A stretch of DNA of 64,000 nucleotides, from positions 32,736,001 through 32,800,000 of the forward strand of contig OZ231126.1 of assembly GCA_965153355.1 (NCBI GenBank). Reading direction: 5' to 3'. The position numbers and the translations under genes were made by a program. Origin of the DNA: Flaccisagitta enflata. Taxonomy: Eukaryota > Chaetognatha > Sagittoidea > Aphragmophora. Below, one piece after another: positions 25,370 through 39,944 of this stretch. The notes under the pieces are model-generated. The model ran no database searches, was not told where the DNA came from, and worked only from the letters and a program-made list of their open reading frames with translations. Numbering within the stretch: the first letter of the stretch is position 1; every line of letters begins with the position of its first letter.

Positions 25370-26141
25370 AAGTTCACCTATTTGTTTATGCCTACCCTCG
25401 AACATTTATTGGAGCGTGAGCGTAAATGAGTGTGTAGCTTGTACATTTACGTGTCCACTGACCAGTATCCAAGTACGGCATACATTTGTCTCCACTGTAC
25501 ATTCTGATACTGTAACGATAATCTGGAAAGAAATGTCCTCGGCAAAAGAACTGAGTCTCTCTTGCTTCTTAATACAATCTCAAGCTTAGCCGAGGGAATT
25601 GACGAGAACGACGACGGCAGAAAGTGGCGGTGGCTAGGCGGCGAGGCCGCTATGGGGCGGCGAAGGCAGCGGAGGCGGCGATGTGGCGGCGAGGCGGCGA
25701 GGGGGCGGCGATGTGGCGGCAGCAGGGCGGCGGCGGCGGCGACTTCAAGAAGGCCGGCGCGGCGTTCTCTGAAGGAATGACCAATTGTAGAAAGGAAAAA
25801 AAAAAGGAACAGAAATTCCAACAGTCCTTTCGCCTTTAATTGACCGACTTTCATTTTGTCCGTTTTTCTTTCTTTTCTTTTTCCATCTCGGTTGCCGGTT
25901 GTTTATATTGTATTTGTCAAACTGTAAAATGGAAATTCTAAACATCATAATTTATGAGGCAAAAACGAAACAAAGTTTGTTTCATGCCAAAGTAGGCGCC
26001 GCAGATGAACAGACTGTACTGGCCAACACTGTATGTAAGAGACGCGCAACGGGATTAAAAGGACTTGAATGAACTTTATTTGATGAGGATACGATGAAAA
26101 TTTGAATGGACACTTTATGATCTACACAGACGTTTAGAAAA
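25370..26141. other. Spacer with a GGC-rich island
   Basis: GGCGGCGAGG-type sequence at about 25623-25745 gives Gly/Arg/Ala-rich frames on both strands. No other support for a gene. Confidence 0.45.
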
Positions 26142-26354
26142 CAAGGCTGGATACACGGCTACTCCAGTCGCGTGCGGGTAGGCAGGGGCAATATTTGAGG
26201 TCAGGGGAGCATTTTGGGAGCAGGGCAGTAGGGCCAAAAACCCCATTAACGCCGAAAAAGTAGTGTGACGGACGGACCGACGGACGGACGGACCGACGGA
26301 CGGACGGACCGACCGACAAAGCGGGGTGTAGAGTCGCGTAGCACGCGACTAAAA
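26142..26354 (-). repeat. GTCC/hairpin dispersed repeat, full copy, inverted
   Basis: It begins CAAGGCTGGATACACGG and continues AGTCGCGTGCGGGTAGGCAG (tail), GGACGGACC repeats and GCGGGGTGTAG, and ends in the hairpin AGTCGCGTAGCACGCGACT followed by an A run. Confidence 0.85.
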
Positions 26355-26870
26355 ACATTGAGCATTTCCAGGATAACTTCCTCTAGAGCTCTGCTCAACC
26401 GATTCTCTCGTAAATGCCAAATCCTCTTCAATTTCAATAAAAGGGAGTGTATTGACTTTGCATTGTCGTGCAGTCGTGCTCGAGCTTGTTTTCATTGAAA
26501 GCCAACTCGTATATTGAATCGTTCAGCCTTTATGCGTAGTCTTGTCGGCGTGCTTTTATTGAAAGCGGGCACGCAATAACCATAAGCGCCGCATCTGGAC
26601 CAGAATGAATGGTCGTAAGCGCACATGTTTTTATTGGCAAAACGCGTTTCCTCTCTCCTCGCTTTTCCACGAAAAAAAGACGGAAGAATGATTATTTTGT
26701 TGCCACTCTGCGGAAGTGGATTAACACTGTTGATGATTGTTTTGTTGGTTAAGACAACGAGGCCAAGAGATGTCCAATAGATGCGTTATCTTTAGCATGA
26801 TGATATGAAAGAAGAGATGAAGCCATTTAGAGAAATCCCACAAAATAGCGTCGATAATTTTTTTGTTACG
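26355..26870. other. Spacer, nothing recognised
   Basis: No supportable gene. Confidence 0.4.
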
Positions 26871-26871
26871 G

Positions 26872-26997
26872 ACGGACAGACCTACCTACCTACCCACCTA
26901 CCTACCTATCTACCTACCTACCTACCTACCTACTTACCTACCTACCTACCTACCTACCTACCTACCTACCTACCTACCTACCTACCTATCTACAGAT
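26872..26997. repeat. (CTAC)n microsatellite
   Basis: About 115 bases of CTAC with a few substitutions, after GGACGGACAGAC. It may be the expanded middle of another dispersed-repeat copy. Confidence 0.9.
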
Positions 26998-27057
26998 ACA
27001 CCTTCTTGTTGAGAAGCAAGGACCCATCTAAAAACGCGAATCGAATAAAATGTGGAT

Positions 27058-27300
27058 TTTTAGTCGCATGTGTCCATGGGTCTGTATTCATCTGGAAAAA
27101 AATTGAATAAATTTCTGAAGCCGGCATTGAGGAAGTCCAAAGTTTGGTTGTCTGTTAATCTGTCTGGCTACAGGTAATGCGAAATTTTGGATGAGGCGAA
27201 ACTGGCCGAAATGCTAACATACAGCTCCTGCCCTCCCACATTACAGCCCTTGCCCACCCGCTTTCCTGCCCCTGCCAACCGCAAGCGACCATGTTGTATC
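27058..27300 (+). repeat. GTCC/hairpin dispersed repeat, decayed copy
   Basis: TTTTTAGTCGCATGTG (head) at 27056 and CCCTTGCCCACCCGC / CCTGCCAACCGCAAGCGACC (tail) at 27246-27292 are recognisable. The middle has diverged. Confidence 0.5.
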
Positions 27301-28172
27301 TTACGGCATGCATCTGATTCTCGTTGATAGTGTCGCGCCATTTACCCGACCTTGATTTACTTTTCGCTATCTATATTTCCTCATTTTGATGTTCATGAAG
27401 CAGCGGCTTGTACATCGGCGCTTTGTATTAACGAGCTCTCCAGCGCCGAAAGTACTCGCAGGCGTTTTCATCAAGCCCAAGCTTCATCGCGCCGCACATA
27501 GCAAGCTCACACGCGCTGAATTAGCTCAACGCTGCCTATTGAGTGCAAACGAACGATGATCATCAAGTGGCGCTGCAATGGCATGAAAGATTCAAAGCAA
27601 ACCGTGATGAGGGATCATAAAAGCTCAAGGTTGTTTCCCTTTCATCAATGGCCGTCGATAATTCAACAGGCCGTAACTTCCAATGAGCAAGTATCGGTCT
27701 GCAGTTACATTCCGCTACTATCTTGGAAAATCTTCCGCTCTGAAAAAAAACCCTGCTCTTAAAGGAATTGAGCAGCATTTGAAAGAGTAATCCGACTATA
27801 ACGTGTAAGAAATCTAAAGCCGTCCATTTCAATTCTTTTTCATGAAATTTTTTTAAAACATTGGATGCATATCAGTCAACTGCCAAAAATTCGAACAAAT
27901 CATGGGATATTCACTGATTGTAACTGCATAAATGTTATCACAACCAACCACCAGTCCACCATCAGTCCTCCAACATTCTAGTACAGTTGAGCCCGGGCCC
28001 CAACAGTCATCGCTTCACGTCTCTGGACACTTGAAAGCCGCGAATTATAAAGCCACAGATTGTCAGTGCCATATGGAGTTGGACAACATTACTTTATAAC
28101 AAAAAATCTAGAATAAGGACAAGAGCCTTGGGAGCTCTAACTGGTGTTTCAACCGGACCCCTCACAGCTATC
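27301..28172. other. Spacer, nothing recognised
   Basis: Mixed composition, including a GC-richer stretch at 27400-27560. No ORF or splice pattern that I would defend. Confidence 0.4.
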
Positions 28173-28260
28173 CTTCTGTGTCTTCTTGCTAGAAAACGCG
28201 CCCATGTCTTCTTAAGTACACAAATAATGTCAAATGTTGTTTCTTAAATGTACCATGTCA
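28173..28260. repeat. 88-bp direct repeat, first copy
   Basis: Identical by eye to 29064-29151. The pair encloses the 28.6-28.8 kb compound microsatellite, and the second copy leads directly into another CT array. Confidence 0.85.
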
Positions 28261-28594
28261 TATATCTCACCTCAGTACTTTTTGCCACGTTTCTCTCTCG
28301 CGCGCCCACGTGATGATGATATCTCTCTCTCACGCGCGCTGCAACACCAGGCGCCTCATCAAAATTGCGTCTAATTACCTAAGAGAGTGCGCCATTATCG
28401 TAGAAAAGCCGCGTGTTCTCGCTCGCTACTACAGGGATGGACTTGGCAAGAGCAACGCCAGGCATGCTATCTGTCTGACTGACTATCTGGCTATATGTCT
28501 ATCTACCTACCTGAATTTTTATCAAAGTTGGTGTGTCTGACAAACTGTAGAATCTGTCCGCGTGCCTCTTACTGCCTTAGCTTGTAACTTTCTA

Positions 28595-29366
<772 letters not shown>

Positions 29367-29588
29367 TCAGGATATCGGAAATCGATAAACTGGCTTTTGC
29401 TTGATTACAATCGATAAAACGACGCCTGATTAACGGAATTAGCTTTTTAATCTTCGTCAATTTACAGTCACGCTTTCAAAGTTATTTTATGGCTGGGAAC
29501 TTTTTCCCTTTTCTTCCCATCTTTTCTTTTCTTTTTCATCTTTTTCCTCTTTTCGCTTAACATCTTTTTTTTTTATTCTCCACCTATG

Positions 29589-29862
29589 CATTAGAGAAAT
29601 CAGAAGCCACTCTCTCAGTGTTATTAATTCCCGCAATAATAGTAAGAAAATACGCATCGAACCTGGACGAACAAAAAAACGTCAACAGTTTTCATCCTCC
29701 TTCATCATTATTTTGGCGGTCCATGTTTTCTTCAGCTCTATTTCAAAAATAGAAATTAATGAAAGATTTATATTTTGAAATTGAACCGCTTATGAGAGTG
29801 AAGTTGATAACTTGCTTGTTTAGACCAACTTTTTCTAACAGTGGCTTCTGATTTCTCTAATG
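29589..29862. mobile_element. Short terminal-inverted-repeat element, 274 bp
   Basis: CATTAGAGAAATCAGAAGCC continuing to ACT (29589-29611) is perfectly inverted at 29840-29862. The interior is AT-rich and non-coding. No clear target-site duplication. Confidence 0.65.
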
Positions 29863-30589
29863 TTTCTTCTATTTTTCATCATCTTCTTCCATTACAGATC
29901 ATTGATGCCGCCGAAACGGGGGGACTGCTGGTAAAAACCCTCAGTTAAGGCTGATACTGCCAAGGTGGGATATCGCATCTCAGCAGCTACAATCTTCACT
30001 TATTTCTCTCACTTTTATCTATTTTTTTCTTATTATTCTTTTTTCATGAAATGTCATTATTTGGAATTTAATTGATGTTTGAATTCTCTGTCTAAATTTG
30101 GATGAGCTACATAACTATGAGGAAATTAATTTTTGAACTCTTCAGCAAATCAAATAAAATCATACAAAAATGAGCATTCAAAAAATGAGCATTCAAAAAA
30201 TAGAATTTTGTGTTTTTCTTGTTGTAAGGACTTGATAACCAAAATGCATTATCTAATCATAAGGTATAAGAACATCTAGTGAAGTTCTCATGTGTCTATT
30301 TCATTGTAAATCAAAATAAGTAATATGTTGTTGTTTATGCTGCTAGGGTGCGATATCGCAACTTAGCTGCAGTTTTTACAACTACCGCACCTCAGCAAAC
30401 AGCTCACTAAAACACAAGTGCTTGCTTGATATGGCCAATTTAACTAATTTGAAATGAGCGTCCCATTTCCATCAAAGTCCATTTCAGTGAAACACTATTC
30501 TACAATTTGTTCGAAAAAAAAAAATCAAGAAAAAGATGTTTTTATCCTTTGATCTAGGGACTAGTTCACTATGCTCTTTTCCTTTGTTT
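29863..30589. other. AT-rich spacer, nothing recognised
   Basis: GGTGGGATATCGCATCTCAGC near 29963 and GGGTGCGATATCGCAACTTAGC near 30346 are similar, a possible diverged repeat pair. No gene. Confidence 0.4.
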
Positions 30590-30605
30590 TCTTCTTCTTT
30601 CTTTT

Positions 30606-30637
<32 letters not shown>

Positions 30638-30765
30638 TTCTTCTTCTTCTTCTTCTTCTTCTTCTTCTGCTACTTCTTCTTCTTCGTCTTCTTCTTCTTC
30701 TTCTTCTTCTTCTTCTTCTTCTTCTTCTTCTTCTTCTTCTTCTTCTTCTTCTTCTTCTTTTATCT
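30590..30765. repeat. (CTT)n microsatellite
   Basis: About 165 bases of CTT with CTG, TACT and CGT interruptions. Confidence 0.95.
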
Positions 30766-30827
30766 GCGAGAACGCGTTTGTTCGCGCCTTCATCTAATTT
30801 CAAATCTCGTCCAATCTCCTTTTCTTC

Positions 30828-30905
30828 ACACGCTCGCTCAGCTCACTCAGCAAACTCAGCTCACTCAGCTCGTTCAGCTAACTCAGCTCACTCAGCTCAG
30901 CTTTT
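30828..30905. repeat. CTCACTCAGCTCA-type minisatellite
   Basis: About eight units of roughly 9-10 bases built from CAGCTCACT, CAGCAAACT and CAGCTCGTT. Confidence 0.8.
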
Positions 30906-31015
30906 TCTCTTTTCGTCTCTTCTTCTTTCTCTCCTTTTTTCGTGTTATCTTTATTGACTTCTTTTTTTCAAATTTTTTTTTTCATTTGTTTTTCGTTCTC
31001 CTTGGCTTTATTTGC

Positions 31016-31490
<475 letters not shown>

Positions 31491-31604
31491 AAAAGAAATA
31501 CTGAAGAATGACGATAAAGGGAGAGGCGCAGCTCAAGTCTGCAGACTAGCAAACAGCGCACACAAAACTGCAGTCTTTAAACTCAATTCCCCGCAAGAGA
31601 GCCC

Positions 31605-31732
31605 GGGCGTCGGTGGCGGTTGCGGCGGCGGTGGTAAAGCATGGAGGTGGCGGTGGTGGCGGCGGTGGTGGCAGCAACGGCGGCGGCCAAAGAGGCCAAG
31701 GAGGCGGCGGCAGCGGCGGCGGCAACGGCGTG
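31605..31732. repeat. GGC/GGT-rich low-complexity DNA
   Basis: GGTGGCGGTGG and GGCGGCGGC tracts. They encode Ala/Val runs on one strand and Pro runs on the other, so no frame can be trusted. Confidence 0.7.
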
Positions 31733-31733
31733 T

Positions 31734-32216
31734 TCAAGTTGGGCCTCTCTCACACGCGGCGCGGCCCATTTCTTTGTAGCCGTTTTGTTCCACATTCTTT
31801 TCGGTCATTTCGGCCAACGTCCGAATCCATTGCTCAACGCCGTTGCTTACGCCATCCTTGACATCATTGCTGATGGCAGTTCCGACGCTGTTGCTTACCC
31901 CATCGTAGACGTTATTGCTAATGGCAGTTCTGACGCTGTTTCTTACACCATCATAGACAATATTGCTGAAGGCAGTTCTGACCCTGTTGCTTACCCTATC
32001 GTGGACGTTATTGCTGATGGCAGTTCTGATGCTGTTGCGTACGCCATTGTAGATGTTATTGCTGCAGGCAGTTCTGACGCTGTTGCTTATACCATCACAG
32101 ACATTATTGCTGATGGGACATGGCAGTTCTGACGCTGTTGTAGCGCTTGAATAAGATAAGCTCGAGGGTCTTAACAGTTCAGACTTTCTTCTGAAATCAA
32201 ATTCAACTGCGTGCAA
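31734..32216 (-). CDS. Possible ORF of 16-residue (48-bp) repeats, unknown
   Basis: Six to seven copies of a 48-bp unit (GCTGATGGCAGTTCTGACGC is its clearest part on +) lie at 31855-32130. On the minus strand they encode a unit like SNNVYDGVSNSVRTAI after a unique N-terminal leader of about 45 residues starting at 32216. The + strand is open here too (DAVAYPIVDVIADGSS), so openness alone proves little. The minus frame is favoured because the second array at 33062-33280 stays open only on the minus strand. No signal peptide and no known family. It could be part of a repetitive structural protein or simply a minisatellite without stops. Confidence 0.35.
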   Translation of the reverse strand: MHAVEFDFRRKSELLRPSSLSYSSATTASELPCPISNNVCDGISNSVRTACSNNIYNGVRNSIRTAISNNVHDRVSNRVRTAFSNIVYDGVRNSVRTAISNNVYDGVSNSVGTAISNDVKDGVSNGVEQWIRTLAEMTEKNVEQNGYKEMGRAACERGPT

Positions 32217-33060
32217 GAAAGAATCACTACGACCGAACGCTAACTTCTACAATCCCGGCAACGGCTCCGGTAGATACATTTTGAAGTTCTGCTTTGGATC
32301 GCGTACGGAAAACAAAAGATCAAAGCACCCTCGATTTTTAATATTGAATCAATTGACGTGATGTTCCATACAATTTTCTGTTCTTGCGCTCAGAGTTAAA
32401 GTCTGGGGACCTAAAGGTCAACTTAATGGCAGACAAACATATTTCTTTTTAATCTATAGCATTTTATATATATTATGGTTGATCTTTTTTTCATCGATGT
32501 CAGTCATAACATTTGGAAGATGTTTCACTTTTCCTTCTAGATCTACTTCCTTACTCGGATGAAGACGTATGTAAAGGTGATTTTTATGGTGCGATTTTTC
32601 TTGTCATCGTTGCTGTCTTACTATGCTGTAGGGAGTTACCCAATAGCCTTACCTCTTACTTAAACAATTTTGCCATGGCACTAAATTGCATGTGAAAGCC
32701 TCTTGCATGCAGTCGGATTCACCCTCGGTAAAGTGATGAACTGTCTGCGCTTCTCGGTATCCGTCCCTCCATTTATTTATTGGTTTTAACCAGCCTGTCT
32801 CTCTTTCTAAGCGCACAATGATACATTGGAAGGTTAACTCTGACTTTGAGAAAATGCCGGTGGAGATGAGTTTTAAAAAGAAGTCGTTGAATAAATGTTA
32901 CCTTTTTATCCCACTTTTTTCAAAAAAAATGTTTGTAAAACATCAAAACGAGTAATGCTGAAGATTTATGATTTCCACAGTTGTATTCAGTGTCCTCACT
33001 TTAGTCAAATTGCTAAAAATCTTTTTTAAACGAGCTTTTTAACCCCCGCTGACATCGCCG
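32217..33060. other. Spacer between the two 48-bp repeat arrays
   Basis: AT-rich, with no gene recognised. It could be an intron if the two arrays belong to one minus-strand gene, but I found no decisive splice pair. Confidence 0.4.
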
Positions 33061-33061
33061 C

Positions 33062-33280
33062 CTAGCTGTTGGTTACACCATTGTAGATGTTATTGCTGAT
33101 GGCAGTTTTGACGCTGTTGCATATGCTATCCAAGATGTTATTGCTGATGGCAGTTCTGACAATGTTGCTTACGCCACCATAGAAATTAGTGCTGATGGCA
33201 GCTCTAACGCTTTTGCTTATGCCGTTGTAGACATCATTGCTGCTGGAACATGGCAGTTCTGAAGCTATTGCTTTGGCCAT
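33062..33280 (-). repeat. Second 48-bp repeat array, open on the minus strand
   Basis: Four to five diverged copies of the unit seen at 31855-32130. The minus frame has 72 codons of VRTAISNN-type repeats without a stop, whereas the + frames have stops. Confidence 0.6.
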
Positions 33281-33720
33281 CCTAGATGTTATTGCTGATG
33301 ACAGTTCAGACCCTGTTGTTTATGCCATCACAGACAATGAATGATCTTTTATTCGTCAGAATATGACAGTTTCATACAAACATACACACCTACTAAAAAC
33401 TATTAGCTATAAACTAATGAGGAAGCTCATTCTTCGTCCGTTTGATCCGAGATGAGGTGAGCGGTTAATATAGCTGAGACATGGCAGTTTTGATGCTGTT
33501 GCTTATGCCATCACGGACATTATTGCTGAAAGGACATGGCAGTTCTTACGCTGATGCTTCCGCCATCCTAGACAACATCGCTAATGGCAGTTCTGACGCC
33601 ATGGGTTACTGGCGTTATTGTTGCTGGTATTCATTATGCCGTTGCTAATGCCATGCTAGACAATATTGTTGATGGCGTTTTTGACACCATTGCTCACGCT
33701 ATTACTGCTGATGGTCGCTA
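33281..33720. repeat. Decayed 48-bp repeat copies
   Basis: GATGTTATTGCTGATGACAG, GACATTATTGCTGAAAGGAC and GACAATATTGTTGATGG words continue to 33715, but stops interrupt both strands. An unrelated insertion of about 150 bp lies at 33335-33475. Confidence 0.6.
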
Positions 33721-34052
33721 CGAGTGTTGAGATGTTACCAAAAAGCTAACGACGGACCTTTGCTTCTCGAAAAAAAAGAAAATCTCTTTTCGCCCTTTAG
33801 AGCTTCTGGGCAGACCAGAGAAGAAAAAGTCCATAACTTGGACGACCTTCCCATAATTTTGTCGCTTCCGGTTGCTCTTCCGGTTTTGATGCCACCGATC
33901 AGTGATGTACGCGAAGGAACGTCAGTGACTTCAGTGACGTCATGGACATCAGTTAGGACTACCCGGCTGTTGGGCATCAACAGTTGTCGGATACTGATTC
34001 TAAAAAAGTAAGGAGAAAAAGCTTTTTATTGCTGCCGTCAAGATGATTTTCT
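33721..34052. other. Spacer, nothing recognised
   Basis: Both strands are open for about 80-95 codons here, but neither reading looks like a known protein. Confidence 0.35.
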
Positions 34053-34104
34053 GTCGCGGACTAACAACTATTTAAGAGGCTTTGTCCGTCCGCTAGTCCG
34101 CGAC
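34053..34104 (+). repeat. GTCC/hairpin dispersed repeat, minimal copy
   Basis: GTCGCGGACTA (34053-34063) and TAGTCCGCGAC (34094-34104) are exact reverse complements. They enclose TTTAAGAGGCTTTGTCCGTCC, the middle of the family. The variable central part is deleted. Confidence 0.75.
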
Positions 34105-34245
34105 GTTTCTGAAACCCCTCGTTACTTGGTCCGAGGCTCAAGATTCCTCTGTTTTGTGAATACATGAAATTTTTTAGATGCAGTTTGGGCCTCCAATTTT
34201 GCTGTCATACGCCATTGGAAAAATTCGTACAGACGTCGATATTTC

Positions 34246-34348
34246 GCTTTCTTCTTCTTCTTCTTCTGCTTCTGCTTCTGCTTCTGCTTCTGCTTCTGCT
34301 TCTGCTTTTTCTTTTTCTTTTTCTTTTTCTTTTTCTTTTTCTTTTTCT

Positions 34349-34383
<35 letters not shown>

Positions 34384-34645
34384 TTTTTTTTCTTTTTCTT
34401 TTTCTTTTTTTTTCTTCTTCTTTTCCTTCTCCTTCTTCCTCTTCCTCTTCCTCTTCCTCTCTCTCTTCCTTTTATTCTTTTTCTTTTTCTTTTTCTTTTT
34501 CTTTTTCTTTTTCTTTTTCTTTTTCTTTTTCTTTTTCTTTTGCTTCTTCTTCTTCTTCTTCTTCTTCTTCTTCTTTTTCTTTTTCTTTTTCTTTTTCTTT
34601 TTCTTTTTCTTCTTCTTCTGCTTCTTCTTCTTCTTCTCTAATTCT
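34246..34645. repeat. (CTT)n, (CTTCTG)n and (CTTTTT)n mosaic array
   Basis: About 400 bases of interleaved pyrimidine trimers and hexamers. Phe/Ser/Leu frames are artefacts. Confidence 0.93.
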
Positions 34646-35310
34646 CCTTCCTCTTCTCCATCTCTCTTGGCTAAACTGGATTTCCGATGATGGCTGTTGG
34701 CGGAAATAGCCCCGCATTCTGGGGAATCTTCGATATATGTGCCAGTGCGTGAAGCCCGAGCGTACTAGAGCCAGAGCGTACGTAATGCGTGTTGTTGACC
34801 TAGATTTTAGGTGGCTCTTTAATCCATGCAATACACTCAATTTATACTATATAAGCGATGAAAGTCTACAACATATAAATATTGGCAATATTGGCAGAAG
34901 TCAACAATCGATATCAAGTTGTAAAAAAATTTGTCATAGTAGGCACAGAAAGGTTGACTTGAAAGTCGATTTCTTCTCCTTTAAGAATAAACAGACGTTT
35001 TATGTCAACTAGTCACTTATTGTCACACAAGATTCATTATTGCGTCGCTCACGTGCTACTCACTTGGCGTACAATTTGCACAATCTTCTTTCTCTCCATT
35101 GAATGGCACCTGAGCTTTTTGCATGGTCGGTGGTTGATGGAATTATTTCCTCGGTTATTTCTATATTCTACATTTTTGCAGCGTTTTATCCTTGACTCAG
35201 TGCTCACAAGTCACGCCCGGGCTGTAAAGGAGATTATTCTTTGGCTCAAGCTCGTCTCTTTTTTCTCGTTATGCAACATTACCTTATGCTAACACGCTTA
35301 CCGCCGCGTC
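34646..35310. other. Spacer, nothing recognised
   Basis: No supportable gene. Confidence 0.4.
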
Positions 35311-35400
35311 CACGTCGTCGCTGTGGGCAATGTCGTAGTTATCGTCGTTTTCGTCGTTATCGTCGTTATCGTCGTTATCGTCGTTATCGTCGTCATTGTC
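35311..35400. repeat. (TCGTCGTTA)n minisatellite
   Basis: A 9-base unit TTATCGTCG repeated about six times (about 35337-35395). Confidence 0.85.
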
Positions 35401-35636
35401 ATCTTTGTTGACGCTTATGTCGTCTCCACCGATATGATTTTCGCGCGGCGTTGTGGCCATGAATTTGTGGCGCTTATCGTCGGTAGTTGTCATTGATTCC
35501 ATTGCAAAAATTGAGCTGGAAGAGACAATTATTTCCTTCACCATCTACTGTCTCGTGCTACGCGATTTAGTGGTACTCGTTGGCCGGCACTACGGGCGGT
35601 GGCATGGTCAAAAACAATCGTCACAGTACCACTTTT

Positions 35637-36124
<488 letters not shown>

Positions 36125-36481
36125 CATCTTTATTTTACCACTTCTCAGATATATCTTATTTTCTTGATATTCTCTCCCATTATATCGCTAGCTCTTTTCC
36201 TACTTCTTTCCCGTCTAGTCTCAGACCATTCTCCATTTTCTTCTCCATTATTCTCTCATATTAAATCTTTGTCAGCCCCCTTTAAAGGCCATTGTACTTC
36301 ATTACATAATCTATAACTACGTACACTTAGTCGTTTGGCTCTCGTCAATGAATCACGTCGGTTTTTGTTACCCTTTCCCATTCATCTTCCATCCTGTCCA
36401 AGAATCGGATCTTAGAGCGGGTGTACGGGGATGAGTGTGCATGAGATTTTGTAAATATATGTGTACATATGCTTACGCACA
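36125..36481. other. Spacer, nothing recognised
   Basis: No supportable gene. Confidence 0.4.
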
Positions 36482-36602
<121 letters not shown>

Positions 36603-36845
36603 CGTCAATACTGTCGGGTCCCTTTTTCGCAGGCTTATACGCCCAATCGCGGAGGAGCACGTGCACGCACATGTTCCCATGATGGCCCGCACGTCCAACT
36701 GGCGAACCCTGAGGCCTAATTGTATGACTGGAAGAGTTAGAGAGAACGACGTGATGGCCTGTGCTGAAGAAACGAACAATGTGAGCTTGAGTCGAGTGAC
36801 ATGGTAGTCCCAGTGAAAGACAATGAGTTCATTGCGTTTGTTGAT
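36603..36845. other. Spacer, nothing recognised
   Basis: Short unique sequence between arrays. Confidence 0.4.
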
Positions 36846-38014
<1,169 letters not shown>

Positions 38015-38315
38015 TTCTTCTTCTTCTTCTTCTTCTTCTTCTTTTTCTTCTTCTTCTTCTTCTTCTTCTTCTTCTTCTTCTTCTTCTTCTTCTTCTTCTT
38101 CTTCTTCTTCTTCTTCTTCTTCTTTTTCTTCTTCTTCTTCTTCTTCTAGTTCTTCTTCTTCTTCTTCTTCTTCTTCTTCTTCTTCTTCTTCTTCTTCTTC
38201 TTCTTCTTCTTCTTCTTCTTCTTCTTCTTCTTCTTCTTCTTCTTCTTCTTCTTCTTCTTCTTCTTCTTCTTCTTCTTCTTCTTCTTCTTCTTCTTCTTCT
38301 TCTTCTTCTTCTTCT
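38015..38315. repeat. (CTT)n microsatellite, ~300 bp
   Basis: CTT with only CTTTTT and TAGTT interruptions. Confidence 0.95.
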
Positions 38316-38925
38316 CACTCTCTTATCTTTATGATACAGCAAGAAGCGGGAATTGTGTGTGTGTATATGTCTCGAATCTATACGCTTTCTCCGCGCCTTG
38401 TCTGCTTCTCTTCTACGCTTAATGCACGTTTCAGTCGCCTCCCCGCTAAATATCCGATTGTACGGAGGCATGGGGATGTGGAGGGGCTGAGGGAGTGAGG
38501 TGCTAGAGGTGGTGAGGTCGAAATTTAGGGAGTAAGGAGTGCACTGTGCACGTCGAGCCAAATTTGACCATTCATGCAAAAATTGATAAGAAGGGCATAA
38601 AGAGGCAATCGGATGGAAGCGTGTTTTTTTCCAAATGCCGCTGCTCATGCCTTGAAACGCGATTCTATCATCAAAATAATTGCACCTCGGGGAAAAAGAT
38701 ACATCGCCGCACTTGAAAGGTTGTGAAATGGTCAGTCAGACAGACGAATGGATCAGCTCAGCCTCATGTATCATCGACTACCGCGCAATGTGGGTTGGTG
38801 GTGGAAGCGGGACGTCGAGACAGCGGGGCAGTGATCAAATTGACGTTGAATGGCCCCTTGGAGGTCGAATCTGTCAGCGATTTTCTTTCATCGCCAAAGA
38901 TGAGTGTCGTAGGTGAATCCAATGG
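38316..38925. other. Spacer, nothing recognised
   Basis: No supportable gene. A CAGTCAGACAGACG stretch near 38733 may be a remnant of the dispersed GTCC family. Confidence 0.35.
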
Positions 38926-39935
38926 CGCCAACACCATCGCTCTTATGCCACACCATCGCTCTAATGTCACGCTATCCCCTCAGCTGTCGCCACCACTGAT
39001 GATGTTACAGTTGTTGTGTGCAACACCATCGCTCTAGCGCAATACTAATCCCTTCGCTATCGCCACTCACGCTCCTCAATTTGACTTTTTATTGGAAATA
39101 GAATAAAGTTCGGCACAAACTCCATCAATGCTTGTGTTTTTATCTTATTTGGTAGTTTTTTGGGTTCCAAGTTCCTTCTTCAAGCAAAAGTTGTCTCTGG
39201 CAGCTTTTTCAAAGACAAAACGTCATGAAATACTTCTCTGTCTGTAAGGTTTTATCGCTTCCAGAAATCTAGCATTTTATAACATAACAAGACGCAATGC
39301 GAAACCCAATCTTGCTCTGAATAGCATTTTTACAACTCTGTAGGAGGTTTTGTTTTTCAGTAGTTGGTCATTAAATTGGTCGGTTTGTCTGTTGCTGCGT
39401 TCATACATTACATTTGCTCTGAATTGCTATTTTTGATGCTGTGAAGGAAAACAAAAATTTTGTTCATGTAATTCTGAATTCTAAGACCAGAAATTAACAA
39501 TCGCATTTGTGGAGTTCTCCATTGTGTTTTCTCCAAAAACCGAGGGTGCACTTCTGATTCGAAGTTTCACAGTTTTTTTGGCAATTTTGTGTGCAACACT
39601 ATTTCGCTCACGCCATGCTATACCTTATCCACCTATAGTGGTACTATTGCCAATGCTGACGAAGTGATGATCTTACACAGTTCTTGTGTACAACGCCATC
39701 CCTTTTGTGTAACACTATCCCGGTCACTGAGGCTTCTACTGATGAAATTACAGAATTTTTTTGTGTGCAACGCCATTAATTATGTGCAACGCTACCCTTG
39801 TCTTTGTGTCTTGTACACGGTTCTAATTCGCAATGCTAGCATTTTTATGCGTTCTAATTCGCTTCACTATCACCATTTTAAGAATGGCATTGCCGTTGCT
39901 TTTATGCCACGATATCCTCGGTGTCATCAGTCTGT
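38926..39935. repeat. Degenerate ACACCATCGCTC-type repeats
   Basis: CAACACCATCGCTCTAATG, CACACCATCGCTCTAATG and GTGCAACACCATCGCTCTAG occur at 38928-39037. Related GTGCAACAC-ATTTCGCTCACG, GTACAACGCCATCCC and GTGCAACGCCATTAATTATG occur at 39588-39790. The ~500 bp between the two groups is ordinary AT-rich DNA. Confidence 0.5.
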
Positions 39936-39944
39936 ATGCACTGC

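Noticed and set aside
31641-32132. 163-codon plus-strand frame (Ala/Val run then DAVAYPIVDVIADGSS repeats)
   Set aside because: It begins in GGC low-complexity DNA, and its frame is not kept in the second repeat array; the minus strand is preferred, weakly.
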